From contig JBDIBB010000043.1 in NCBI GenBank assembly GCA_039812685.1, positions 1 to 31,066 on the forward strand: DNA of 31,066 nt. The letters run 5' to 3'. Under the pieces are notes generated by a model. That model did not search any database and was not told the origin of the DNA. It saw only the letters and a program-made list of their open reading frames with translations. Position numbers and translations under genes: made by a program. The DNA comes from JBDIBB01 sp039812685 (GTDB lineage Bacteria; Acidobacteriota; Vicinamibacteria; Vicinamibacterales; JAFNAJ01). Below, piece after piece: positions 1 through 8,008 of this stretch. Positions within the stretch are counted from its first letter, which is position 1; every line of letters begins with the position of its first letter.

Positions 1-1062
1 CTGCCCATCGGCATCTCGTTCTACACGTTCATGACGATCAGCTACGTCGTGGACGTCTACCGCCGCGTCTACCAGCCCACCGACAACCTGCTCGACTTCG
101 CGCTGTTCGTCGCCTACTTCCCGCACCTGGTGGCGGGGCCGATCCTGCGCGCCGGCAGCCTGATCCCGCAGTTGCAGGCGCCGCGCGTGCTGCGCTGGCC
201 GCAAATCCGCGAAGGGCTCTGGCTGATCGCCTGGGGCCTGTTCCAGAAGATCTACGTCGCCGACAACCTCGCGAAGGTCACGCAGCAGGTGTTCGCGCCC
301 GGCACCTCGCCCACGGGCCTCGAGGTGCTGCTCGGCGTCTATGCCTTCGCGTTCCAGATCTTCGGCGACTTCGCCGGCTACACGAACATCGCGCGCGGGC
401 TCTCGAAGCTGATGGGCATCGAGCTGTGCCTGAACTTCCGCGCGCCGTACTTCGTGACCTCGCCGCGGGAGTTCTGGCGCCACTGGCACATCAGCCTGTC
501 TGAGTGGCTGCGCGATTACCTCTACATCCCCCTGGGCGGCAACAAGGGGGGCGAGTGGCGCGTCCGCCGCAACCTGATGATCACGATGATGCTGGGCGGC
601 CTGTGGCACGGCGCGGCCTGGACCTACGTGGCCTGGGGCACGTACCAGGGCGTCGTGCTCGTGGCCGGCCGCTGGATCGAGAAGGCCGCGCGGCGCGCCG
701 GCTGGACGCTCGGCGAGGGCCTCACGTGGGTGCGCGTGGCGATGGTCCTCGTCATGTTCCACGTCACCTGCTACGGCTGGCTGATCTTCCGGTCCGGGTC
801 GCTGGCGCAGATCGGCCAGCTGACGGGCGCCCTGGCGTCGAACTGGCGCGGCGGCGCGCACGCGGCCGCACACGCCGCGGCGCTCGCCAGCTACGCGCTG
901 CCATTGTTGATGGTGCACGCCGTCGAGGCGCGCAAGGGTTCGCTGCTGGCGCTGCTCGACCTGCGACCCGTGTGGCGATACGGGCTCTATGCGGCCGTGT
1001 TCTACCTGACGCTTCTTTTCGGCGACTTCGGCGGTTCGGAATTCATCTATTTCCAGTTCTGA
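1..1062 (+). CDS. MBOAT-family O-acyltransferase, AlgI-like (5' truncated)
   Basis: The gene enters from outside the window; the frame is open from base 1, so the first ATG at 31 is internal. Visible residues begin with LPIGISFYTF, a hallmark of the AlgI/PatA/DltB-type membrane-bound O-acyltransferases. Further family marks are RxFWRHWH followed by the SLSEWLRDYLYIPLGG block (about residues 156-180 of the visible part) and GGLWHGAAW, whose His (about 203) is the expected catalytic histidine. Several hydrophobic segments continue to the C terminus, which ends in EFIYFQF. The family moves acyl, usually acetyl, groups across the inner membrane onto exopolysaccharide or other surface polymers, normally with a periplasmic SGNH/AlgX-like partner. 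That partner is not in view and may lie upstream. The glycosyltransferases downstream fit a surface-glycan role. The substrate is unknown. Confidence 0.93.
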   Translation: MPIGISFYTFMTISYVVDVYRRVYQPTDNLLDFALFVAYFPHLVAGPILRAGSLIPQLQAPRVLRWPQIREGLWLIAWGLFQKIYVADNLAKVTQQVFAPGTSPTGLEVLLGVYAFAFQIFGDFAGYTNIARGLSKLMGIELCLNFRAPYFVTSPREFWRHWHISLSEWLRDYLYIPLGGNKGGEWRVRRNLMITMMLGGLWHGAAWTYVAWGTYQGVVLVAGRWIEKAARRAGWTLGEGLTWVRVAMVLVMFHVTCYGWLIFRSGSLAQIGQLTGALASNWRGGAHAAAHAAALASYALPLLMVHAVEARKGSLLALLDLRPVWRYGLYAAVFYLTLLFGDFGGSEFIYFQF

Positions 1063-1220
1063 TCGTCTCGCGTTCACGCGGATTGCTCGGATCGCCATCC
1101 GGAGACGCGCAGGCTGGCCGGGGGCTTCGCTGAGCAACCTGCGCGCTACGCGACCATGTGGGTTGCTCCCGCCCGGTGCCCCTCGAGGCCGCACACCCGC
1201 CAGCCGTCCTGCCCCCGTTG

Positions 1221-1226
1221 TATGAT
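1221..1226 (+). promoter_or_regulatory. Possible -10 element (TATGAT) of the radical SAM gene
   Basis: TATGAT lies about 56 bases before the ATG at 1283 in the 214-base gap after the acyltransferase. No convincing -35 hexamer sits 16-18 bases upstream. The rest of the gap (1063-1276) shows nothing else that I can support. Confidence 0.3.
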
Positions 1227-1282
1227 GGGCAATTCGCCGGATCCGCTGGCTCGCGACGGGCGGCGGACCGGCGCGTGTGTCC

Positions 1283-2788
1283 ATGCCCCAGCGACTGCTG
1301 CTCATCAACCCGCCCGCCGTCAACGGCATCAAGTTCACCCGCCAGGGACGATGCCAGGAACGCGAGGACGTGCTCGGCACGGTCAAGCCGCCCCTCACGC
1401 TCGTGATCGTCGCGAGCCTGCTGCGCCAGCGCGGCCTCGAGTTCCGGCTGATCGACCAGACCTCGGCCGAGATCGCCACCGATGAGGTGATCGCCCGGCT
1501 CGATCGCGACGGGTTCCGCCCCACCGCCATCGTCTTCGCCAGCTCCACGCCGACCTTCGACGCCGACCTCGCCGAGATGCGCCGGCTCAAGGCGCACTTC
1601 GGCGTGCCGCTGTTCTGCTTCGGCCCGCACGCCTCGGCCGCGCCCGCGCTCTCGATGGCGCGCGCGCCCGAGGTGGACGGCATGTTCGTCGGCGAGCCCG
1701 AGGACGACGTGGTGGCGCTGGCCGGGCGCGACTCGCTCGACGACCTCTCGGGGATTCCCGGCCTCACCTGGCGCCGCGGCCACGACGTCGTCCCGCACGC
1801 GGCGCAGGGCACCTACACCGGCTTCGCCACGATGCCGTTTCCGGCATGGGACCTGCTGCCGCTCGACAAGTACACGCTGCCGCTCGAGGGCAGGACCTAC
1901 CTGCTGGTAGAGACCAGCCGCGGCTGCCCGTACTCCTGCGACTTCTGCGTGGCGCCCATCCACCAGGGCCACAAGTTCCGCGAGCGCGACGCGACGGCCA
2001 TCGTCGACGAAATGGAGCTGGCGAAGAAGACGTTCGGCGTCACCTACTTCTACCTGTGGGGCGACACGGTGACGCTCAACGCGAAGTCGTTCACGCGCTT
2101 CTGCGACGAGCTGATCGCCCGCGACCTCGGCGTGCGCTGGTTCGGCAACGCGCGCGCCGACAACCTGGTGAACCCCGAGTTCGTCATGAAGCTGCGCGCC
2201 TCGGGCTGCTGGATGCTGTCGATGGGCATCGAGTCGGAGTCCGAGACGGTGCGCAAGGACATGGTGAAGCGGCTCGAGGAGCAGAAGGTGCGTGCCGCCT
2301 TCCGCAACCTGCGCGCCGCCGGCATCAGGAGCTTCGCCTTCTTCATCTACGGCTATCCCGGCGAGACGATCGCCTCGATGGAGCGGACGACGAACTACGC
2401 GATCGAGCTCGACCCCGACTTCGCCAACTTCTACCCGGCCGTGCCCTATCCGGGCACCGACCTCTACGCGAAGGTGCAGCGCGAGGGGCTGCTGGCAAGC
2501 GACGACTGGGCGCGGATGGAGTACTCCTACTACGTGCTGCGCGGCAACGGCCTGGACGAGGCGACGGTGATGGGCGCCATCCAGCGGGCGCGCCGGCGGT
2601 TCTACCTGCGTCCGCGGTACATGGCCCGCCACGCGGGTGATTTCGCGCGGCTGCTCTTCACCAAGCAGCACGTGGTGCGCGACGCGCTGTCGAAGTTCCT
2701 CTTCGGCAACCCGGTGATCGCGCCGCCGGCCTCGCCGGCCGGCGAGGCCGCAGCGCGCGCCGCGGGCGAGCAGCCGGCGACGAGGTGA
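1283..2788 (+). CDS. B12-binding-domain radical SAM protein
   Basis: About 501 residues. The N-terminal ~150 residues begin LLLINPP and contain FGPHAS and a VGEPED stretch, typical of the Rossmann-like cobalamin-binding domain placed before this class of radical SAM enzymes. The radical SAM core follows, with CPYSCDFC giving the CxxxCxxC iron-sulfur motif at about C215, C219 and C222. MGIESESE and FFIYGYPGET are further core motifs. A GTG six bases upstream (1277) is an equally possible start. The class includes methyltransferases, cyclases and lipid- or cofactor-modifying enzymes, and sequence alone does not give the substrate. It sits between an O-acyltransferase and glycosyltransferases, so modification of a lipid or glycan is a reasonable inference. 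It is convergent with the next gene. Confidence 0.88.
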   Translation: MPQRLLLINPPAVNGIKFTRQGRCQEREDVLGTVKPPLTLVIVASLLRQRGLEFRLIDQTSAEIATDEVIARLDRDGFRPTAIVFASSTPTFDADLAEMRRLKAHFGVPLFCFGPHASAAPALSMARAPEVDGMFVGEPEDDVVALAGRDSLDDLSGIPGLTWRRGHDVVPHAAQGTYTGFATMPFPAWDLLPLDKYTLPLEGRTYLLVETSRGCPYSCDFCVAPIHQGHKFRERDATAIVDEMELAKKTFGVTYFYLWGDTVTLNAKSFTRFCDELIARDLGVRWFGNARADNLVNPEFVMKLRASGCWMLSMGIESESETVRKDMVKRLEEQKVRAAFRNLRAAGIRSFAFFIYGYPGETIASMERTTNYAIELDPDFANFYPAVPYPGTDLYAKVQREGLLASDDWARMEYSYYVLRGNGLDEATVMGAIQRARRRFYLRPRYMARHAGDFARLLFTKQHVVRDALSKFLFGNPVIAPPASPAGEAAARAAGEQPATR

Positions 2789-2827
2789 GGTGACGGGACG
2801 GCGCGCCGGCGCGGAACGACCGGGCCG

Positions 2828-3610
2828 TCAGGCAGGCCGGGACGGTTCGGGCGGCAGCCGCCGGTAGGTACGCGGACCCTTGTGGGCCGCGGGCGAGTGC
2901 TTGAACCGGAACAGGTCGTAGAGCTGTCGCAGGTAACCGCTGGCTTCCTTCGCGTTCATCTTGCTCTCGCCCACCGTGCGCCCGACGAACACATACGGCA
3001 CCTCGACCACGGCCGAGGCCCGGCCGCGCACGAGCAGTTCGAGACAGATCTTGAATCCACCCGCCTGGATGCGGACGCCTTCGGCGATGCCGCGCCGGAG
3101 CAGGAAGAAGCCCGACGTCGCGTCGCGCACGGGCGTCACGGGGCGGGCGAGCAGGCAGGCCGCCCGCGACATCAGCAGCCGCGCCAGCGGCCAGTTCGAC
3201 GTGCCGCCGCCCGGGATGTACCGGCTGCCGATGACGAAGTCGGCTTCGCCCGAGACGATCGTGTCGAGCATGCGCGGCAGCAGGTCCACGGGATGGCTGA
3301 GATCGGCGTCCATCACGCCGCACACGTCGGCGCCGGCGGCCGCGAAGCCCTCGATGACCGCGGTGCCGAGGCCGAGCTTGCCGGCGCGGTGCACCACGCG
3401 CACGGGATGCCGCGTCGCCAGCTCGTCGGCGAGCGCCCCGGTGCCGTCGGGCGAGTTGTCGTCCACCACCACGAGTTCGCCGCGGAGGCCGAGGCGTTCG
3501 AAGGTGGCGGCCAGCGTGGCGACGAGATCGGCCAGGCGGCCGCGCTCGTTGTACGTCGGGATGACGATGGAGACCTGCGGGCGGGCGGCGTCGGGAGGCT
3601 GGGAGGTCAC
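2828..3610 (-). CDS. GT2 glycosyltransferase, DPM1-like polyprenol-phosphate sugar synthase
   Basis: 260 residues from a GTG start. The open frame continues upstream, but the protein family begins near VSIVIPTYNERG (residues 13-24), so the GTG at 3610 is preferred. Seen: the DDNSPDGT nucleotide-binding motif (50-57), the metal-binding DADLSHP (101-107, DxD) and FVIGSRYIPGG (125-135), all characteristic of dolichyl/polyprenyl-phosphate mannose synthases. There is no C-terminal membrane domain, so it is the short soluble or peripheral form. It would transfer a hexose from a nucleotide sugar to a polyprenyl phosphate at the cytoplasmic face. The product is the donor for GT-C enzymes such as the two encoded divergently from 3701. 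The exact sugar is not determined. Confidence 0.9.
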   Translation of the reverse strand: MTSQPPDAARPQVSIVIPTYNERGRLADLVATLAATFERLGLRGELVVVDDNSPDGTGALADELATRHPVRVVHRAGKLGLGTAVIEGFAAAGADVCGVMDADLSHPVDLLPRMLDTIVSGEADFVIGSRYIPGGGTSNWPLARLLMSRAACLLARPVTPVRDATSGFFLLRRGIAEGVRIQAGGFKICLELLVRGRASAVVEVPYVFVGRTVGESKMNAKEASGYLRQLYDLFRFKHSPAAHKGPRTYRRLPPEPSRPA

Positions 3611-3643
3611 TGCGCTGGGGGCCCACCGCCGGGAAGGCGGCGT

Positions 3644-3658
3644 GTGCAGGATTGTGGC
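3644..3658 (-). promoter_or_regulatory. Candidate -10 region of the GT2 gene; 15-mer shared with the marC promoter
   Basis: Read on the minus strand this is GCCACAATCCTGCAC, containing CACAAT, about 40 bases before the GTG start of the GT2 gene. The same 15-mer with one change lies directly before marC at 30824-30838. A -10 role is inferred from position; no -35 is recognised. Confidence 0.3.
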
Positions 3659-3700
3659 TGATTCGCCCACGGCAAGGCCAGCCTCTTCTGGAGGCGCCCG

Positions 3701-5290
3701 ATGAGCCGGGCATCGCACTGGGTGTTTGCCGGGCTCTTCGTGCTGCTCGTGCTGGCGCGGCTGCCGTCGCTGGCGCAGCCGGCGGGTGGCGATCAGGGCC
3801 TCTACGCCTACGTCGGCCAGCGCATCCTCGCTGGCGAGCTCCCCTATCGCGACGCCTGGGACCAGAAGCCGCCGGCCGTTCACTACGCCTACGCCGCCAT
3901 GCTCGCCGCGTGGCCCGACCTGCGGGTGGTGGCCGCCGCCGACCTGCTGCTCACGGCAGCCGCGGCGCTGCTGCTGCTGGCGCTGGGCCGCGGCTTCGGC
4001 GTGCGCGGCGCGGGCGAGACGGCGGCGCTGCTGCACCTGGCACTCGCCAACCCGATCTTCTCGCGCGTGGGCGGCGTGCGCCTGCGCGCGCAGTGCGAGG
4101 TGTTCGTCGCGCTGCTCGTCACCCTCGCGATGCTGCTCGCCTGGCGCGCCGCCCGGAAACGCGTGGACGCATCACGCTTCCGCGCCGACGCCGGCGCGGC
4201 CCTCGCGCTGGCGGCGGGCGCCGCCGTCGGGCTCGCGTTCCTGTTCAAGTACAACGCGGGCGCCTACGCGCTGCCCGTCGCGCTGGCGGCATGGTTCGGC
4301 GCCGAGCGGCCCGGCGTGCCGTGGCGGCTGTGGGCGTGGATGGCGCTGGGCGCCGCGGCGCCGGTAGCCGTCATGCTGGGCGTGTTCGCCTGGGGCGGCG
4401 CGCTGGCCGACCTCTACGACGCCACCTACGCCTACAACGTCTCCTACTCGGGCGAGACCTACCGCGACGCCTGGCACTTCCTCTCCTACCTCGTGAGCTT
4501 CCCCGTGGGGCACGCGCGGGTGGACTCACTGTGGTGGCTCGGCGGCCTCGGCTGCGCGACGCTGGTCGCGCTGTCGGTCTCGCGCCGCCTGTACATCGTG
4601 GTGCCCGCGTGGGTGGCCGCGGCCTGCGTGTCGATCGCGGTGAACGGTTCGCGCGGCCTGCCCCAGTACTTCGTGCAGGCGTGGCCGGCGCTCTCGCTGG
4701 CCGCGGGCCTGGTGCTCGCACTGCTCTGGCCGCGCCTGTCGCGGATCCCGCGGCTCGTCGTCGTGGCGCTGCTGGTGACCGGCGTCTGGCGCGTCACGAC
4801 GATTCCCAAGGGCATCGAGAACACCTGGTACGACGCGCACGCGATCGCCGGACGGATCCCGCGCGAGGCCTACCTCGAGCGCTTCGGCCGCTACCAGGCC
4901 GGAGACAAGTACTCGGCGATCGCCGTCGAGCAGCTCGCCGGCTACCTGCGCGCGCACACGGCGCCCGAGGATCGCGTGCTGGTGTTCGGCTTTTCGCCCG
5001 GCGCGCTGGTCGAGGCGCATCGCAGGAGCGCGTCGCGCTTCTTCTGGAGCCGGCCGGTCATCGTCGGCTTCCGCGAGGGAACGCCGGGCTACGGCGTCGA
5101 GGGCCTGATCGGGGAACTCGACCGCGCGCACACCGCGCTGGTCGTGCTCCAGCGCCACGACTGGGATCCGGACGGCCCCGACTCCTTCACGTGGTTCACG
5201 GACCAGCCGCGGCTCTCGGCCTGGCTCGACGCCGGGTTCACGTTCGAGACCGACCTCGGTCCGTTCGCGATCTGGAGGCGCCGCCCGTGA
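3701..5290 (+). CDS. GT39/PMT_2-like membrane glycosyltransferase (GT-C fold)
   Basis: 529 residues, strongly hydrophobic and polytopic. After a first membrane segment (about residues 8-26) comes GGDQGLYAY (D31), then ELPYRDAWDQKPP (46-58). This is the first periplasmic loop typical of ArnT/PMT-like GT-C enzymes, where the conserved acidic residue is catalytic. Alternating membrane segments continue to about residue 370, followed by a soluble C-terminal region. The enzyme would transfer a sugar from a polyprenyl-phosphate donor to a lipid, glycan or protein outside the cytoplasmic membrane. It is divergent from the GT2 gene that could make such a donor. Its stop codon overlaps the GTG start of the next gene by four bases, so the two are probably translationally coupled. 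The acceptor is unknown. Confidence 0.87.
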   Translation: MSRASHWVFAGLFVLLVLARLPSLAQPAGGDQGLYAYVGQRILAGELPYRDAWDQKPPAVHYAYAAMLAAWPDLRVVAAADLLLTAAAALLLLALGRGFGVRGAGETAALLHLALANPIFSRVGGVRLRAQCEVFVALLVTLAMLLAWRAARKRVDASRFRADAGAALALAAGAAVGLAFLFKYNAGAYALPVALAAWFGAERPGVPWRLWAWMALGAAAPVAVMLGVFAWGGALADLYDATYAYNVSYSGETYRDAWHFLSYLVSFPVGHARVDSLWWLGGLGCATLVALSVSRRLYIVVPAWVAAACVSIAVNGSRGLPQYFVQAWPALSLAAGLVLALLWPRLSRIPRLVVVALLVTGVWRVTTIPKGIENTWYDAHAIAGRIPREAYLERFGRYQAGDKYSAIAVEQLAGYLRAHTAPEDRVLVFGFSPGALVEAHRRSASRFFWSRPVIVGFREGTPGYGVEGLIGELDRAHTALVVLQRHDWDPDGPDSFTWFTDQPRLSAWLDAGFTFETDLGPFAIWRRRP

Positions 5291-7065
5291 CGGCGCGCCG
5301 CTTCGCGATCGCCCTCGGGCTGGTGGTGATGCTGGCCGCCGTGCTGCGCGGTGTCTATCCCACCGCCGACCCGCCGTGGCGTTCGCCGGTGGGCGTGGTG
5401 TGGCACGACGAGGGCGCGTGGACCCACAACGCGCGCAACAAGGCGCTGTGGGGCACGTGGGTCACCGACAACTGGAACCCGCTCTACGTCGCGCCGGTGT
5501 TCACCGGCCTCGAGTACGCCGCCTTCAGGACGTTCGGCGTCGGCCTGTGGCAGGCGCGCTCGGTGTCGATGGCGGCCGGCGTGATCTCGGTCTGGCTGCT
5601 CGGCCTGGCCGTGGCGCGGATGGGCGGCCGGACGGCCGGCCTGATCGCGGCGGGCCTGCTGGCCACCAACTACGTGTGGGTCGTCTACAGCCGCGCGGCG
5701 CTGATGGAGGCGACGATGATCGCCTTCATGGTGGCCAGCTTCCACGCCGCCGTGCGGGCGCAGGATCGGCCCGTGTGGGGCCTGCTCGCAGGACCGCTGG
5801 CGCTGGCCGCCTACTTCACCAAGGCCGCGGCCGTCTCCTTCGCCGTCGCGCTCGGCCTGGTGGCGGCCGTCGCGGCCGTCGAGCCGTGGTGGCGCGCGCG
5901 GGCCGCGGCGCCGGCAGACGAGGGCACGGCGCCGGCGACCGGCGCGCGCTCCCGCGAGCACCGCGCGGCCCTCGCCATCCTCACCGGCCTCGCACTCGCC
6001 GGCCTCGTCGCGCTGCTGGCGTTCGTGGCGCCGCACTGGAACGACTACCGCTTCTACAACTGGCAGATGTCGGTGACGCGCAAGCCGTCCTACACGCTGA
6101 AGGCGCTGGCCGACCGCCTGTCGTGGTTCCCCATCGTCCACGATCTGTTCACGCGCATGTGGTTCGTGCTGATCGTGGCGGTGGTGACGGCAGCGGGCTG
6201 GCTGGCGCGGCTGCGTGAGACGACGGTCGGCGAGCGGCTGCTGATCGCGTGGGCCGGCCTCGGCGCGCTGGAACTCGTCGCGCACGACGTCGGCAACGAA
6301 CGGCGGTTCGTCTACCTCATCCCGGCGCTGATCGCCCTGGCCGCGCTCGCCCTCGGACGCGATGGCCGGCTGCTGCCACCGCGGGTGGCGGCACTGCCGG
6401 CGCGATGGCGGCTGGCGGCGGCGCCGGTGGTGCTGGCGGCCAGTTACCTCGTGTGCGGCGGCATCGTGCGCCTGGCCTTCCTCTACGAGATCAGGCCCGG
6501 CGTCCGTTGGTCAGCGCTGGCCGCCGTGGCGCTCACCGCGGCGTTCTACGCGACGTGGACGCGCACCACGAGGTGGCTGGCACGCGGCGCGATCGGCGCC
6601 CCGGCCGCGCTCGCGCTCGCGGCCCTCGTCATGGCCGGCGACCTGGCGCAGTTCGGACAGTACCTGGCCGGGCTCACGTTCCGGAACATCGCGGCCATGC
6701 GGCTGGTGGCCGACCGACTACCGCCGGGAACGCTCGTCCACGGCAAGCTGGCCAACGGGCTGGCGCTCGAGAGCCGCATCCGGCCGGTGTTCGTCGGCAA
6801 TCACTTCGGCAACTACGACGATCGGTTCACGCGCGAGGACGCGAAGTACGTCCTCACCTACGTTTCGCCTTACGTCGGCTACGAAGGCCCCGTCATCCGG
6901 GAGGTGCTCGACGCCTACCCCGGCAAACAGCTACTCTGGACCGTCCCGGTGGCCGAATCCGCCGGCGGCGCCGACCTGGCGGCGCTGTTCCTGAAGCGGC
7001 CCGTGCCGCCAGCCTCCACCTCCTCAGCCTCTCCTCCCCCGTCGTCCCACCGTGCGCAGGATTGA
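5287..7065 (+). CDS. Second GT39-like membrane glycosyltransferase (GT-C fold)
   Basis: 592 residues from a GTG start that overlaps the preceding TGA (GTGA). The open frame extends far upstream, but that part is a shadow of the previous gene, and the hydrophobic N terminus (MTARRFAIALGL) begins exactly here. After the first membrane segment comes WHDEGAW (D41, E42), the acidic pair expected in the catalytic loop of GT-C glycosyltransferases. Many hydrophobic segments follow, and a soluble tail begins around residue 470. It is a diverged companion of the previous gene, likely using a polyprenyl-phosphate sugar on the periplasmic side. Its 3' end overlaps the methyltransferase start by 14 bases. 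Donor and acceptor cannot be told from sequence. Confidence 0.82.
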   Translation: MTARRFAIALGLVVMLAAVLRGVYPTADPPWRSPVGVVWHDEGAWTHNARNKALWGTWVTDNWNPLYVAPVFTGLEYAAFRTFGVGLWQARSVSMAAGVISVWLLGLAVARMGGRTAGLIAAGLLATNYVWVVYSRAALMEATMIAFMVASFHAAVRAQDRPVWGLLAGPLALAAYFTKAAAVSFAVALGLVAAVAAVEPWWRARAAAPADEGTAPATGARSREHRAALAILTGLALAGLVALLAFVAPHWNDYRFYNWQMSVTRKPSYTLKALADRLSWFPIVHDLFTRMWFVLIVAVVTAAGWLARLRETTVGERLLIAWAGLGALELVAHDVGNERRFVYLIPALIALAALALGRDGRLLPPRVAALPARWRLAAAPVVLAASYLVCGGIVRLAFLYEIRPGVRWSALAAVALTAAFYATWTRTTRWLARGAIGAPAALALAALVMAGDLAQFGQYLAGLTFRNIAAMRLVADRLPPGTLVHGKLANGLALESRIRPVFVGNHFGNYDDRFTREDAKYVLTYVSPYVGYEGPVIREVLDAYPGKQLLWTVPVAESAGGADLAALFLKRPVPPASTSSASPPPSSHRAQD

Positions 7066-7891
7066 CGAATCGGCCATCAAGGCCCACGCAGATCGGCGGT
7101 TCCGGTCGGAATACGATTACGCGCTCTTCGAGTACTACCGCAGCGCGAAGGTGCTCGCCTGGCTCGACCGCGCCGGCGTGCGCGTCGAAGGACGCGTGCT
7201 CGACGCCGGCTGTGGCGGCGGCGGGATGCCGCTCTCCTTCGCCGAGGAGGCCCGCGAGGTGGTTGCCATCGACATCGTCGATCGGTTCCGCGACGCCGGC
7301 ACCCGGCTGGCGGCCGAGCAGGGGCGCACCAACCTCCGCTTCCTGCAGGCCGACGGCACGGCGCTGCCCTTCGCCGCGAAGGCCTTCGACGCGGTGCTGT
7401 CGCACGCCGTGATCGAGCACGTCGCCGACGCGCCGCGGTACCTGCGGGAATGTCATCGCGTGCTGGCCGATCACGGCTGGATCTACCTGTCGACGGCGCC
7501 TTACCTGTCGTTTGCCGGCGCGCACCTGCCGCGCCTCAAGGTGCCCATTCCCCTGCACCTGCTGCTGGGCCGCAGGCTGGCGTTCCGGACCTTCGTCGCG
7601 CTGGCACGCCACACGCCGGGCCTGCTGCGCGAGCCGGAAGACGAGAACACCTTCATCAAGCTGGCACGTCAGGACAAGGCCAAGCACGACGACCTGCTCG
7701 AGCTGGTGCGCGTGCGGCGGCTGCGCGGGCAGATTGCCGCGGCGGGCCTGGTGGTGGTGAACGAGCACCTGCACGTCACCCGGACGTTCCGCCGGCTGCC
7801 GGGGCCGCTGGCGCGGTGGGTCCGTGACAGCCCGCTCGTGCAGGACGTGGCGATCAGCAGCATGGAGTACGTGCTGCGGAAAGCGGGCTGA
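7052..7891 (+). CDS. Class I SAM-dependent methyltransferase
   Basis: 279 residues from a GTG inside the end of the upstream gene. It shows the Rossmann-fold methyltransferase motifs in order: motif I VLDAGCGGGG (49-58), the acidic end of strand 2 in VAIDIVD (71-77), DGTALPF (101-107), and FDAVLSHAVIEH (112-123), the typical Methyltransf_11 motif IV. The C-terminal ~130 residues are family-specific. As the last gene of the coupled three-gene run with two membrane glycosyltransferases, it may methylate a sugar or lipid intermediate in the cytoplasm. That role is inference from context only. Confidence 0.88.
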   Translation: MRRIDESAIKAHADRRFRSEYDYALFEYYRSAKVLAWLDRAGVRVEGRVLDAGCGGGGMPLSFAEEAREVVAIDIVDRFRDAGTRLAAEQGRTNLRFLQADGTALPFAAKAFDAVLSHAVIEHVADAPRYLRECHRVLADHGWIYLSTAPYLSFAGAHLPRLKVPIPLHLLLGRRLAFRTFVALARHTPGLLREPEDENTFIKLARQDKAKHDDLLELVRVRRLRGQIAAAGLVVVNEHLHVTRTFRRLPGPLARWVRDSPLVQDVAISSMEYVLRKAG

Positions 7892-7904
7892 CAGCGCGCG
7901 CGCC

Positions 7905-7918
7905 CCGCCGTCAGGCGG
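7905..7918. terminator. Weak hairpin between convergent genes
   Basis: CCGCC-GTCA-GGCGG, a five-pair GC stem with a four-base loop, starts 13 bases after the methyltransferase stop and lies in the 117-base convergent gap before the Asp-box gene. There is no U-tract, so termination activity is uncertain. Confidence 0.25.
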
Positions 7919-8008
7919 CCTCCCAGCCCGTCACCCGGCCTGGCGGCGGCAGCCTGGCACGGGCCCCGTCGAGCCACGAACGGCCCAGGTCCCGCACGAG
8001 GCCCGGCT

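Noticed and set aside
1070..1081. CGCGTTCACGCG inverted repeat after the acyltransferase gene
   Set aside because: Only five pairs with a two-base loop; too weak to call a terminator.
1043..2671. Long minus-strand open frame opposite the radical SAM gene
   Set aside because: Low-complexity, His/Arg/Gly/Val-rich translation with no motif. The plus strand here encodes a clear radical SAM protein. It is a shadow caused by high GC.
2802..2813. CGCGCCGGCGCG palindrome between the radical SAM and GT2 genes
   Set aside because: No loop and no tail; short GC palindromes are frequent in such DNA. It might assist termination but cannot be supported.
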